From Scatavimonas merdipullorum (lineage in GTDB: Bacteria > Bacillota > Clostridia > Oscillospirales > Acutalibacteraceae), in assembly GCA_018712865.1 (NCBI GenBank), contig DVGH01000065.1:1-33719 (forward strand): a DNA stretch of 33,719 nt, read 5' to 3'. Positions 1 through 7,206 of this stretch are shown piece after piece (position 1 is the first letter of the stretch; the number at the start of each line of letters is the position of its first letter). A program made the translations under genes and the position numbers. A model generated the notes under the pieces. It did not search any database. It had not been told where the DNA came from and was given only the letters and a program-made list of their open reading frames with translations.

Positions 1-43
1 GAGGATTTTCAGTCCTCTGCTCTACCGACTGGGCTACAAAGGC
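1..43 (-). tRNA. tRNA-Phe (GAA), partial, cut by window edge
   Basis: Read on the minus strand, this is the 5' part of a tRNA: 7-nt acceptor strand, T8-A9, D-arm, and an anticodon stem GAGGA/TCCTC around the loop CTGAAAA, giving anticodon GAA. The variable loop, T-arm and 3' acceptor strand lie beyond position 1. It is the last of three tRNAs transcribed together (Val, Asp, Phe), with a 5-nt gap to tRNA-Asp. Confidence 0.93.
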
Positions 44-48
44 ATATT

Positions 49-125
49 TGGCGACCCGGAACGGGTTCGAACCGTCGACCTCTAGCGTGACAGGCTAGCG
101 TTCTAACCAACTGAACTACCGGGCC
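49..125 (-). tRNA. tRNA-Asp (GTC)
   Basis: This is a complete minus-strand cloverleaf. The acceptor GGCCCGG pairs with CCGGGTC (one G-U pair). The anticodon stem CTAGC/GCTAG encloses the loop CTGTCAC, giving anticodon GTC. The T-arm has GGTTCGAACC, and the CCA end is encoded (49-51). It is the middle member of the Val-Asp-Phe cluster. Confidence 0.97.
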
Positions 126-133
126 AAAATATA

Positions 134-209
134 TGGTGGGAACAACAGGGCTCGAACCTGTGACCCTCTGCTTGTAAGGCAGATGCTCTCCCAGCTGAGC
201 TATGCTCCC
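134..209 (-). tRNA. tRNA-Val (TAC)
   Basis: This is a complete minus-strand cloverleaf. The acceptor GGGAGCA pairs with TGTTCCC. The anticodon stem TCTGC/GCAGA encloses CTTACAA, giving anticodon TAC. The T-loop contains GGTTCGAGCC, and CCA is encoded at 134-136. It is the first tRNA after the promoter at 253-281. Confidence 0.97.
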
Positions 210-252
210 ACAACCCTGCGCCATGACCTTTGCGTCATCAGCGACGGTTAAT

Positions 253-281
253 ATAATACTATATTCACCTGCGGATGTCAA
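253..281 (-). promoter_or_regulatory. vegetative (sigma-A) promoter of the tRNA operon
   Basis: On the minus strand there is a perfect -35 TTGACA (276-281), a 17-bp spacer, and a -10 TATTAT (253-258). Transcription would start near position 246, about 36 nt before tRNA-Val. The -35 begins only 9 bp past the hslO stop codon, and no hairpin separates them, so hslO transcripts may also run into the tRNAs. Confidence 0.85.
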
Positions 282-290
282 TATATTTTT

Positions 291-1187
291 TTAAATTTTT
301 CGATTTTTGTTTTGTATAATCTCTTCAAGCTGCGCTTTGGTAAAACGATAATTTTTATTGCAAAAATGGCAGTTTGCTTTTGCGTACCCTTTTTCATCGG
401 CCAGGCTGCGTATTTCATCGTCACTTAAAAGACGGATCGAATTTACAACCTTCTCCCTGCTGCAGGTACAGACATAGTCCACCGGCATTTCATCCAAAAC
501 CTCTACTTCAAACCCAGCAAGCGCCGTTTTGCAGATAGCAAGCGCATCCATCCCTTTTGCAAGCATTGTCGTCATGGGGTCAAGCGCTGCAATATTCTGC
601 TCAAGCCTTGTAATTACATCGTCGTCCGCTGCCGGCAACAGCTGGATCAGCAAGCCGCCTGCCAGCAGTACGTTGCCGTCTTCCTTGTCAAGCAAAACGC
701 CAAGCGCGCATACCGTGGGGATCTGTTCGCTTGCAGCGTAGTACTGTGTAATATCTTCTGCGATTTCCCCACTAACCAGCGGAGTATACCCAATATAGGG
801 ATCGCCCTGTCCATAATCGCGCATTACATTTAAAACGCCGTTTTTCCCAACGGCCTGCGCAACGTTAATTTTGCCATTTGGATAGTATTGCGTTTCACAC
901 GCCGGATTTTCCACATATCCACGGCAATTGCCTTTGCTGTCCGCCACGGCAATCACTGCTCCAAGCGGTCCGCCGCCGTTTACACGCAGGGTAATGCTCG
1001 CCTTTTTTTGCTTGAGCTGCGCGCCCATAATAGATGCCGCTGTGATAAGGCGTCCCAGCGCCGCCGTCGCTACAGGGCTTGTGCGGTGCAGCTTTCGGGC
1101 GGTATATACAATATTGGTCGAATCAAGTGCAGAGGCCATAATTGCACCGTCAGAGGTAATACATCTGATGATCTTATCCTTTTCCAT
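291..1187 (-). CDS. hslO: Hsp33 redox-regulated chaperonin
   Basis: A 298-residue cytoplasmic holdase of the Hsp33 family, activated by oxidative unfolding to protect other proteins from aggregation. The start chosen (1187, MEKDKIIR...) fits the family N-terminus and length (about 290 aa). The frame is open upstream to 1556, but that extension overlaps the methyltransferase gene and does not resemble the family. The C-terminal zinc switch is complete: CTC at residues 240-242 and CHFC at 273-276, the CxC...CxxC arrangement of redox-active Hsp33. It lies 43 bp after the methyltransferase gene and is probably the last gene of a yerC-methyltransferase-hslO operon. No terminator is seen before the tRNA promoter. 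Confidence 0.95.
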   Translation of the reverse strand: MEKDKIIRCITSDGAIMASALDSTNIVYTARKLHRTSPVATAALGRLITAASIMGAQLKQKKASITLRVNGGGPLGAVIAVADSKGNCRGYVENPACETQYYPNGKINVAQAVGKNGVLNVMRDYGQGDPYIGYTPLVSGEIAEDITQYYAASEQIPTVCALGVLLDKEDGNVLLAGGLLIQLLPAADDDVITRLEQNIAALDPMTTMLAKGMDALAICKTALAGFEVEVLDEMPVDYVCTCSREKVVNSIRLLSDDEIRSLADEKGYAKANCHFCNKNYRFTKAQLEEIIQNKNRKI

Positions 1188-1230
1188 AAACACAAAATTC
1201 CTTTTCCCATATTCCCAGTATACTCCCACG

Positions 1231-1977
1231 CTACTGTTTACGTGCAACAAATACATTGCGCTGTGAATCAGCAGCAGGCGGGTCAAAAGACATTTCACCA
1301 TATACGCCTTCAACGGAAAAGCCGGCAGAAAAAAGAGCTTTTTCAAGCTCTTCCTGCGTATATGCGCGCTCGGAAAAGCATTCGCTGCTGCGGCTGTACA
1401 AGCTGCCGCGGCGGGCAAAAAAGTCAAGCGCAATATGTACGGTCTTTCCGTCCTTGTCCAATGTATTCTGCCAGACACAAAATACGCCGGGCGTGTCATA
1501 AACAAACGTATGATTTGCCAATATACGTTGGTGTTTAAAAACCGTATTGACGTCAAAAATAAAATATCCGCCCGGATTCATAAACAAAGACACCCTGTCA
1601 AACGTTTTTTGCACATCCCGTATACTCGTCAGATGGTTCATACTGTCCAGCGTACAAAAGCAGGTGTCAATCGTTCCATACAAATCTATATTTTGCATAT
1701 TCTGACAAAGAAACAGAATATCAAGCGTCTGCGCACACGCCTTTTGCTGCGCCTGCATCAGCATGTCGGGCGATGCGTCTACGCCGAATATGTCCAAACC
1801 AAGCTTGCAAAGCTCAATTGTAAGCGACCCGGTACCGCAGGCAAGGTCCAGCGTAAGCCCGCTTTTGTGGCCCAGCCTTTCCAAAAGTGTGCAGAGGTAT
1901 GCCGCGCGCTTTTGATAGTCCACATTTTGTGTCAATGCATCATAAAATTGTGCAAACGCAGTATACTTTACGCTCAC
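1231..1977 (-). CDS. class I SAM-dependent methyltransferase
   Basis: A 248-residue Rossmann-fold methyltransferase. Motif I is LDLACGTGSL at about residues 43-52, followed by an acidic residue at the end of the next strand (FGVDAS, residues 69-74) that should bind the ribose hydroxyls of S-adenosylmethionine. The N-terminus (YTAFAQFYDALTQNVDY) is typical of small cytosolic methyltransferases of the YxjB/Methyltransf_25 kind. The substrate cannot be read from sequence. The start codon overlaps the end of the upstream yerC-like gene by 4 bp, indicating translational coupling, and hslO follows. Role unassigned. Confidence 0.85.
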   Translation of the reverse strand: MSVKYTAFAQFYDALTQNVDYQKRAAYLCTLLERLGHKSGLTLDLACGTGSLTIELCKLGLDIFGVDASPDMLMQAQQKACAQTLDILFLCQNMQNIDLYGTIDTCFCTLDSMNHLTSIRDVQKTFDRVSLFMNPGGYFIFDVNTVFKHQRILANHTFVYDTPGVFCVWQNTLDKDGKTVHIALDFFARRGSLYSRSSECFSERAYTQEELEKALFSAGFSVEGVYGEMSFDPPAADSQRNVFVARKQ

Positions 1978-2276
1978 TGCCGAAAATCCCCATCCTTTAT
2001 ACGCTTAAAAACCAAATCGTATCCGTCGCAGCCATAGATCAACGAACGGTTTACACGGCTGATCGTCGCGGTGCTGGCGCCTGTTTCATGTACAATGTCG
2101 CTGTATACGCGTTTTTCGCTGAGCATACGGGCAACGAGCAAACGCTGCGACATCGCCTTTATCTCCGGCACTGTACACAGATCTTCAAAAAAGCTGTAGC
2201 ATTCGTCCAGATTTTTCAGAGAAAGAATTGCCTGAAATAGGAAATCCACGCTATCGTCTTTAATTTTCGAATTCAT
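1974..2276 (-). CDS. YerC/YecD-family TrpR-like DNA-binding protein
   Basis: A 100-residue protein of the TrpR-superfamily YerC/YecD group. The helix-turn-helix is in the second half (VARMLSEKRVYSDIV followed by GASTATISRVNR), as in TrpR-type repressors. I chose the ATG at 2276 because AGAAAGAGGTG sits upstream with good spacing and because it gives the usual length (about 100 aa). An ATG 33 bp further upstream has no such support. It overlaps the methyltransferase gene by 4 bp and is probably the first gene of the operon. Targets are unknown. Confidence 0.88.
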   Translation of the reverse strand: MNSKIKDDSVDFLFQAILSLKNLDECYSFFEDLCTVPEIKAMSQRLLVARMLSEKRVYSDIVHETGASTATISRVNRSLIYGCDGYDLVFKRIKDGDFRQ

Positions 2277-2360
2277 AACCGCACCTCTTTCTTTTTTGGG
2301 GAAATCCATTCATTTAATGCTATAAAATTTTAACACAGGAAAGTAAAAATGTAAATATAT

Positions 2361-2399
2361 GAAAAAGGAAAAGCCGAATTTTTAAAGAAAACCCGGCTT
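2361..2399 (-). terminator. intrinsic terminator after sigG
   Basis: In minus-strand RNA, AAGCCGGGTTTT pairs with AAAATTCGGCTT (12 bp including two G-U pairs) around a 5-nt loop, followed by TTCCTTTTTC. It starts 8 nt after the sigG stop codon. The plus side is also T-rich. Confidence 0.85.
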
Positions 2400-2407
2400 T
2401 TATATTT

Positions 2408-3190
2408 TTATATGTCTTTTTTTATGTGCTCCAACGCGCCCTTCTCTATGCGCGATACCTGCGCCTGGGATATTCCAATTTCTGAAGCTACCTCCATTTG
2501 CGTTTTTCCTTTAAAAAAACGCAGCGATAAAATCTTTTTTTCACGCGGGGAAAGCGACGCGATTGCCTCTTTTAACGCAATTTCATCCAGCCAGTTTTTA
2601 TCGTCGTTTTTATCGCCGACCTGATCCATAACATAGATGGTGTCGCTCCCGTCTGAAAAGACCGGCTCATACAAGGACACCGGCTCCACAATTGCTTCCA
2701 GCGCCAGCACCACGTTTTCTTTTGGAATATCCAGTGCTTTTGCAATTTCCTCCACCGTGGGCTCCCGGTTATTTTGGGCGGTCATCTGCTCCTTGACCTG
2801 CATAGCCTTATAGGCCGTGTCGCGCATGCTGCGGCTGACCCGTATGGAGTTATTGTCGCGCAGGTACCGGCGTATCTCCCCGATAATCATCGGTACGCCA
2901 TATGTGGAAAAACGCACCTTCAGGTTACAGTCAAAATTATCAATTGCCTTAATCAGGCCAATACAGCCTACCTGAAAGAGGTCGTCCGGGTTTTCTCCCC
3001 TGTTTGTAAAGCGCTGGATCACACTGAGGACCAGCCTTAAATTGCCGTTGATCATCTTTTCCCGCGCCTGCATACGTTCTTTTGGCGTTCCGTTTTTTAT
3101 AATTTCCAAAAGTTCGCGCTTCTCTGATTCTTTGAGCACCTTGAGCTTTGCAGTATTTACACCGCATATCTCTACCTTATTGTATTGCAC
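2408..3190 (-). CDS. sigG: RNA polymerase sporulation sigma factor G
   Basis: A 260-residue sigma-70 family protein that closely matches sigma-G, the late forespore sigma factor. Family hallmarks are the N-terminal NKVEICGV, the region 2 core LFQVGCIGLIKAIDNFD, the run VPMIIGEIRRYLRDNN, and the region 4 helix-turn-helix TQMEVASEIGISQAQVSR. The start codon is GTG (3188-3190), preceded by AAAGGGGG with a 6-nt spacer. That ribosome-binding site is the 3' arm of a long hairpin (3197-3250). The gene lies 73 bp downstream of rmuC on the same strand and is followed by its own terminator. No spoIIG genes or sigE are adjacent, unlike the common spoIIGA-sigE-sigG arrangement. Confidence 0.96.
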   Translation of the reverse strand: MQYNKVEICGVNTAKLKVLKESEKRELLEIIKNGTPKERMQAREKMINGNLRLVLSVIQRFTNRGENPDDLFQVGCIGLIKAIDNFDCNLKVRFSTYGVPMIIGEIRRYLRDNNSIRVSRSMRDTAYKAMQVKEQMTAQNNREPTVEEIAKALDIPKENVVLALEAIVEPVSLYEPVFSDGSDTIYVMDQVGDKNDDKNWLDEIALKEAIASLSPREKKILSLRFFKGKTQMEVASEIGISQAQVSRIEKGALEHIKKDI

Positions 3191-3196
3191 AATAAT

Positions 3197-3250
3197 CCCC
3201 CTTTGTGGCGGCCGTCACTTTTATAAAAAGTATTGCCGCCTAAAAGGGGG
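3197..3250 (-). promoter_or_regulatory. leader hairpin sequestering the sigG ribosome-binding site
   Basis: In minus-strand RNA the leader folds into three stacked stems: CCCCCTTT (3243-3250) with AAAGGGGG (3197-3204); GGCGGC (3235-3240) with GCCGCC (3207-3212); and ACTTTT (3226-3231) with AAAAGT (3217-3222) around a TAT loop. All pairs are perfect Watson-Crick, and the stems are separated by short internal loops. The outer 3' arm is the whole Shine-Dalgarno of sigG, 6 nt before its GTG start. There is no U-tract, so it is unlikely to be a terminator. It probably limits sigG translation. Confidence 0.8.
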
Positions 3251-3263
3251 TTCATACATGGTT

Positions 3264-4511
3264 TTATTCCTGCAATGCAGGATTTTCTTTATCGTCAAAA
3301 ACAGACAAGCCCGCAAGCCTTTTTTGAATCTGCCGCGTGCGCACGCCCACCAGCCTGTCAAGCTCGCTGTTTGCCTGGTCCAAACGCTGCTGCGTTAAAA
3401 GCAGCCCCTGGGCAAATTTGTCAAACTCCGTTTTAACCTCTTCTAAAATACGAAAGGCTTCTGCACTGCGCTTTTGCACCGCCAGCGTTTTAAAGCCCAT
3501 CTGTATACTGTTTAAAAGCGCCGCCATTGTGCTGGGTCCTGCAATATTAACCTTATATTCCCGCTGCAGCACCTCAACAAGCCCTCTGTTGACCGCCTCT
3601 GCGTATAAGCCCTCAAACGGCAGGAACATAATGGCAAATTCCGTGGTATTGGGGGGATCTATATATTTATCGCGTATATCCCTGGCCTCTGCCTTAAGCG
3701 TTGCAAGCAAAACTTTTGCCGCCTCCTGCACGGCCTCTTTGCTTCCCTGCTCATAAGCGCTGACAAGGGCTGCATATACATCTCCGGGGAATTTCGAATC
3801 CACAGGAAGGTAGATTACCCCATCATCCTGTGCGGGCAGCCTTACTGCAAACTCCACATAATTCTTGCTTCCCTTCTTTGTAACCACATTTTTTTCATAC
3901 TGCTGCGGCGCAAGAATTTCTTTTAAGATGGCTTCCAGCTGGATTTCGCCTAAAATCCCCCGTGTTTTTACATTGGAAAGAACTTTTTTCAGATCGCCCA
4001 CACCGGAGGCAAGGTTTTGCATCTCTCCCAAGCCTTTATATACCTGCTCAAGCCTTTCCCCGACAATTGCAAACGAACGGTTCATTTTTTCTTCCAGCGT
4101 TTTCTGCAGCTTTTCATCGACCGTTGTCCGCATTTTTTCCAGCTGCCTTGTGTTGTCCTCCTGTATATAGGCCAGTCGTTTTTCCACCGAGTCGCGAATC
4201 ATTTCCAGCTTTTGCGCATTTTCTAGCGAAAAAGTCCTAAAACGGGATTCCAACTGTGTAAGCCGCTGCGTCTGATGCTCGCCGGACGTACGCAGGTTTT
4301 CCGACAGCATATCGCCCAAATTGATCACAGAATTCTGCGTAACCGATAAAAGCTCCTGCCGCAAAAGGCTGTTGCTGTGCTGCAGCTCCTGTACAAGCGT
4401 CTGCGGCAGCGCGCTGTTTTTTCTGCGCGCTTGCCTGACCAGCAAAACTGCTAAAAGCACAACGGATAAAACGCCCGATACAGCTGCGCACACCAGTAAA
4501 TAAAGCTCCAT
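3264..4511 (-). CDS. rmuC: RmuC-family DNA recombination protein
   Basis: A 415-residue RmuC-family protein, a family linked to limiting inversions and recombination at repeats; the biochemical activity is poorly defined. One N-terminal membrane segment (about residues 3-25, LYLLVCAAVSGVLSVVLLAVLLV is the hydrophobic stretch) is followed by a long coiled-coil region (about 35-160). The conserved RmuC core begins around GILGEIQLEAILKEILAP and includes LPVDSKFP and the FLPFEGLYAEA segment. The ATG at 4511 has GGAGG 7 nt upstream. A perfect sigma-A promoter lies at 4546-4574. sigG is next, 73 bp downstream. Confidence 0.93.
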   Translation of the reverse strand: MELYLLVCAAVSGVLSVVLLAVLLVRQARRKNSALPQTLVQELQHSNSLLRQELLSVTQNSVINLGDMLSENLRTSGEHQTQRLTQLESRFRTFSLENAQKLEMIRDSVEKRLAYIQEDNTRQLEKMRTTVDEKLQKTLEEKMNRSFAIVGERLEQVYKGLGEMQNLASGVGDLKKVLSNVKTRGILGEIQLEAILKEILAPQQYEKNVVTKKGSKNYVEFAVRLPAQDDGVIYLPVDSKFPGDVYAALVSAYEQGSKEAVQEAAKVLLATLKAEARDIRDKYIDPPNTTEFAIMFLPFEGLYAEAVNRGLVEVLQREYKVNIAGPSTMAALLNSIQMGFKTLAVQKRSAEAFRILEEVKTEFDKFAQGLLLTQQRLDQANSELDRLVGVRTRQIQKRLAGLSVFDDKENPALQE

Positions 4512-4545
4512 TTTTTCGCCTCCGAACAAAATACCATCTATTTTG

Positions 4546-4574
4546 ATTATAAGACCTGCCTGTCTGCCTGTCAA
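4546..4574 (-). promoter_or_regulatory. consensus sigma-A promoter for rmuC
   Basis: On the minus strand TTGACA (4569-4574), a 17-bp spacer and TATAAT (4546-4551) match the vegetative consensus exactly. The expected start site is about 28 nt upstream of the rmuC ATG. The spacer holds a short CAGGCAGACAGGCAG repeat. Confidence 0.88.
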
Positions 4575-4622
4575 TTATTTTAGAAAATTTGTTCGAATGC
4601 ATGTCCCGTTTTTGATTCGGCA

Positions 4623-4655
4623 AATCGGAAGATACAAGGGCTGTATCTTCCGATT
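4623..4655 (-). terminator. terminator-like inverted repeat after the S1 gene
   Basis: A perfect 14-bp stem, AATCGGAAGATACA (4623-4636) with its complement at 4642-4655, around a 5-nt loop. It starts 2 nt past the stop codon of the S1-domain gene. The following minus-strand RNA has only a short T run, so it may be a weak terminator or a 3'-end stabilising hairpin. Confidence 0.6.
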
Positions 4656-4657
4656 GC

Positions 4658-5599
4658 TTATACGCTGGCTTTTTCAGGTGTAAACACGCTTTCTATAACC
4701 TTTTCGGAGCTTGCTGGTGAATACAAAAAACGGTCTATATGCTTTCCGTGGTAAAAATAGTTGGGCTGCTTGGGCTTATAGGCGTATTCAAAGGTATCAA
4801 TGACAATCAGCTTAATCTTCATCCTTTGGGGAATAATATTTTTTATGTACACGCTGGCCTGCTGCCCGGGGTGGATTCCCTCCCGGGCCTCCGCCAAGCC
4901 CGCAAGGTTCGGCGTAAGCTCCACAAACGCGCCGTACTCCTCCACAGAGCGGATGATTCCGGCAACTGTTTCGCCCGCCTGAAATTGTGCGGCGTTTTCC
5001 TCCCATGTTCCAAGAAGCTCCTTATGAGAAAGGCTGATCCTGCCGTTTTCTACCATTTTTACAACCGCCTTGATATCCATCCCGACCAAAAAGCGTTCAC
5101 CCGGATGTTCAATACGCGAAACGCTGATTGTATCGATCGGCATAAGCGATACAACCCCGCAGCCGATATCTGCAAATGCGCCAAACGTCTCCAGATGTGT
5201 AATGCGCGCGTCGATCACATCACCCGGTACAAGATGGCTGATATACTGCTCAATACAGCGTTTTTGCGCCTGCGCGCGCGATAAAACGGCTGTAAGGGTA
5301 CCGTTTTCATCACGTTCAAAGCCGGTAACAACAAAGCAGACCGGTCTGTTAACCCTTGAAATAACCGCAATATCTCGCACGGTCCCCTCTTTTATCCCCA
5401 CAGCGCCCTCCTGGCGCGGAATAATCCCCTTCATACAGCCCAGGTCCACAATCAGATTATGCGCAGAATCACAGATAACCGCCCTTGCCTCCAATATTTT
5501 TCCTTCACTGCACGCCTCGTTCAAGTGCGCCTGCGATTTTAATGCATGTAAATTTTCGGCCGTGTCGATCAGCCGGCCTTCCGGATAAAATTCTATCAT
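4658..5599 (-). CDS. S1 RNA-binding domain protein (three S1-like modules)
   Basis: A 313-residue cytoplasmic protein built from three S1 (OB-fold) modules: about residues 33-110 (divergent, LIVDLGCMKGIIPRQE), 120-200 (PGDVIDARITHLETFGAFADIG, ending GRISLSHKELLG) and 205-272 (AGETVAGIIRSVEEYGAFVEL). It resembles the short RpsA-like S1 proteins of Firmicutes, which bind RNA or ribosomes. The IspH fusion seen in some clostridia is absent. The third module is followed by about 40 residues rich in aromatics (YAYKPKQPNYFYHG). Start at 5599 is supported by GGGAGGAAAG just upstream. It appears monocistronic. Confidence 0.85.
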   Translation of the reverse strand: MIEFYPEGRLIDTAENLHALKSQAHLNEACSEGKILEARAVICDSAHNLIVDLGCMKGIIPRQEGAVGIKEGTVRDIAVISRVNRPVCFVVTGFERDENGTLTAVLSRAQAQKRCIEQYISHLVPGDVIDARITHLETFGAFADIGCGVVSLMPIDTISVSRIEHPGERFLVGMDIKAVVKMVENGRISLSHKELLGTWEENAAQFQAGETVAGIIRSVEEYGAFVELTPNLAGLAEAREGIHPGQQASVYIKNIIPQRMKIKLIVIDTFEYAYKPKQPNYFYHGKHIDRFLYSPASSEKVIESVFTPEKASV

Positions 5600-5764
5600 T
5601 TTCTTTCCTCCCGTATTCTTTATAGCGGCTAAATTATTATATGAGCGCGGGTTATAGGATTATTCCATCTGAAAGGGTATCTCTTATACGCCTTTTCTGA
5701 AAACTTTTTGCTGACCGGCAAGCTTTTGTGCAGGAAAAACCAAACAGAAAAATATGAACAAACT

Positions 5765-5792
5765 TTGCTTGCATATAGACGGGGAATATACT
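5765..5792 (+). promoter_or_regulatory. probable sigma-A promoter for the cyclophilin gene
   Basis: TTGCTT (5765-5770), a 16-bp spacer and TATACT (5787-5792) lie about 40 bp upstream of the cyclophilin start. The match is good but not perfect. The 232-bp gap with the divergent S1 gene otherwise holds nothing I can name. Confidence 0.5.
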
Positions 5793-5831
5793 AAAATAAA
5801 TAGCAAGCAATAGGAATTTGAAAGGAGACCC

Positions 5832-6758
5832 ATGATGCATAAGCTATATGTGAAAAAAACAATCTGTGCTGTGCTGGCTGCAAGCCTTTTGACGGCAGCG
5901 CTGCTTACGGGCTGTTCTTCCGGGCAAGACACCACGGCGGACAGCGCCTCTCCTTCTTCTGCAACCAGCGCGCAAAACGCCCCGCTCGTGGAGTTTGACG
6001 ATATTGCAATTGAACGGGATATTTATCATGATGCAGAGCACACGGTAGGCTATCAGCTTGAAAAGCCGCAGGCAGGCGAGCAGGTTGCGATCCTGCACAC
6101 AAGCATGGGCGATATCAGCCTGCGTTTCTTCCCGGAAGCCGCGCCGAAAGCGGTTGAAAACTTTATTACCCACGCGCAAGAGGGATATTATGACGGCCTG
6201 ACCTTCCACCGCGTGGTGGAGGATTTTGTGATTCAGGGCGGTGACCCGAACGGCAACGGAACGGGGGGCGAAAGCATTTACGGCACATCGTTTGAGGATG
6301 AATTTTCCGACAAGCTGTTTAATATCCGCGGGTCTGTCGCAATGGCCAACAGCGGGGCAGACACAAACGGAAGCCAGTTCTTTATCAATACTCCCACGGC
6401 GGACGATTTTCCCGGCTGGGATTATTACGAAAGCGCCTGGGAAGCTGTCCATCAGCAGCTTTCCAATTATATAGCGTCCGGCGCGCTGCAAACCTTTATG
6501 GCCTCTATAAACTATACTGGCTGCCTTGACACAGACCTCTTAAGCGATGAAATCAAAAATCTGTATACCGAAAACGGCGGCAATCCCACTTTAGACGGCG
6601 CTTTTAATGCGATTGACAGAGGACACACCGTGTTTGCACAGGTATATGACGGCATGGACGTGGTCGACCAGATCAACACAGTAGAGGTAGACTCCAACAG
6701 CGCCCCGGTAGAAGCGGTCACAATTGAAAGTATTGAGGTTACCACCTATCAGGAATAA
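5832..6758 (+). CDS. cyclophilin-type peptidyl-prolyl isomerase, lipoprotein
   Basis: A 308-residue protein that should be exported and lipid-anchored (signal peptide with lipobox LLTGC, Cys28) and catalyse cis-trans isomerisation of prolyl bonds outside the membrane. After a Ser/Thr/Ala-rich spacer, the cyclophilin domain starts near residue 85. Active-site signatures are FHRVV (125-129), QGGDP (135-139) and MANSGADTNGSQFF (171-184), and the domain ends with VFAQVYDGMDVVDQI. A 70-residue insert (about 191-262) separates the catalytic core from the last strand, longer than in compact cyclophilins. Two ATGs overlap (5832 and 5835); GGAG upstream fits the second slightly better. trxA follows 56 bp later with no terminator between. 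Confidence 0.93.
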   Translation: MMHKLYVKKTICAVLAASLLTAALLTGCSSGQDTTADSASPSSATSAQNAPLVEFDDIAIERDIYHDAEHTVGYQLEKPQAGEQVAILHTSMGDISLRFFPEAAPKAVENFITHAQEGYYDGLTFHRVVEDFVIQGGDPNGNGTGGESIYGTSFEDEFSDKLFNIRGSVAMANSGADTNGSQFFINTPTADDFPGWDYYESAWEAVHQQLSNYIASGALQTFMASINYTGCLDTDLLSDEIKNLYTENGGNPTLDGAFNAIDRGHTVFAQVYDGMDVVDQINTVEVDSNSAPVEAVTIESIEVTTYQE

Positions 6759-6814
6759 ATCATAAAAAAATGCCATTTGGTAACGCTATAAAAAGAAAAA
6801 TAGAAGGAGGACAC

Positions 6815-7141
6815 ATGATGGCAGGAACAATTCTTCACCCGACAAAAGACGACTTTGATACCATGCTTCAGCAAAACGACGTAGTTTTGGTGGACTTTTG
6901 GGCAGACTGGTGCGGCCCGTGCAAAATGCTTGCCCCTGTAATAGACAGTCTGGCAGAGGAATACAACGGGCGGGCTGTCTTTGCAAAAATTAACGTGGAT
7001 GAGCAAAGCGGCCTTGCCTCACGCTTTGGCATTATGAGCATTCCCACCGTGATTATCTTTAAAAACGGGCAGGAAATCGCAAAGGAAATTGGTTTTAAGC
7101 CCGCCGATTCTTACAGAGGAATTCTGGAAAACGCACTGTAA
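6815..7141 (+). CDS. trxA: thioredoxin
   Basis: A 108-residue thioredoxin, a cytoplasmic dithiol-disulfide reductant. The active site WCGPCK has Cys33 and Cys36, preceded by VDFWADW. The cis-Pro loop is SIPTVIIF, and the C-terminal half is standard. Start is ATG 6815 (or 6818), after GAAGGAGG; the longer frame to 6770 lies in the intergenic region. The gene follows the cyclophilin lipoprotein gene and is closed by a strong terminator. No thioredoxin reductase is adjacent. Confidence 0.97.
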   Translation: MMAGTILHPTKDDFDTMLQQNDVVLVDFWADWCGPCKMLAPVIDSLAEEYNGRAVFAKINVDEQSGLASRFGIMSIPTVIIFKNGQEIAKEIGFKPADSYRGILENAL

Positions 7142-7164
7142 AAACACATATTTTGTTCCTTTTA

Positions 7165-7206
7165 AACGCCGCCGGTGTGCTTTATTGTTCTACCGGCGGC
7201 GTTTTT
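7165..7206 (+). terminator. terminator after trxA, shared with convergent yqfD
   Basis: A perfect 12-bp GC-rich stem (AACGCCGCCGGT at 7165-7176 with its complement at 7192-7203) is followed by TTTTT on the plus strand. The convergent yqfD gene ends at 7205, within the structure, so the hairpin probably serves both directions, with a weaker T-tract on the minus side. Confidence 0.92.

Noticed and set aside
3269..3281. Palindrome CCTGCAATGCAGG as a regulator site or terminator of rmuC
   Set aside because: It lies within the last rmuC codons, is only a 6-bp inverted arm pair, and has no U-tract; likely chance.
3255..3300. Forespore (sigma-F/sigma-G) promoter for sigG upstream of the hairpin
   Set aside because: GAATA is followed at suitable spacing only by a poor -10 (CCTTTTA), and that start site would cut off the hairpin's 5' arm; no convincing pair was found.
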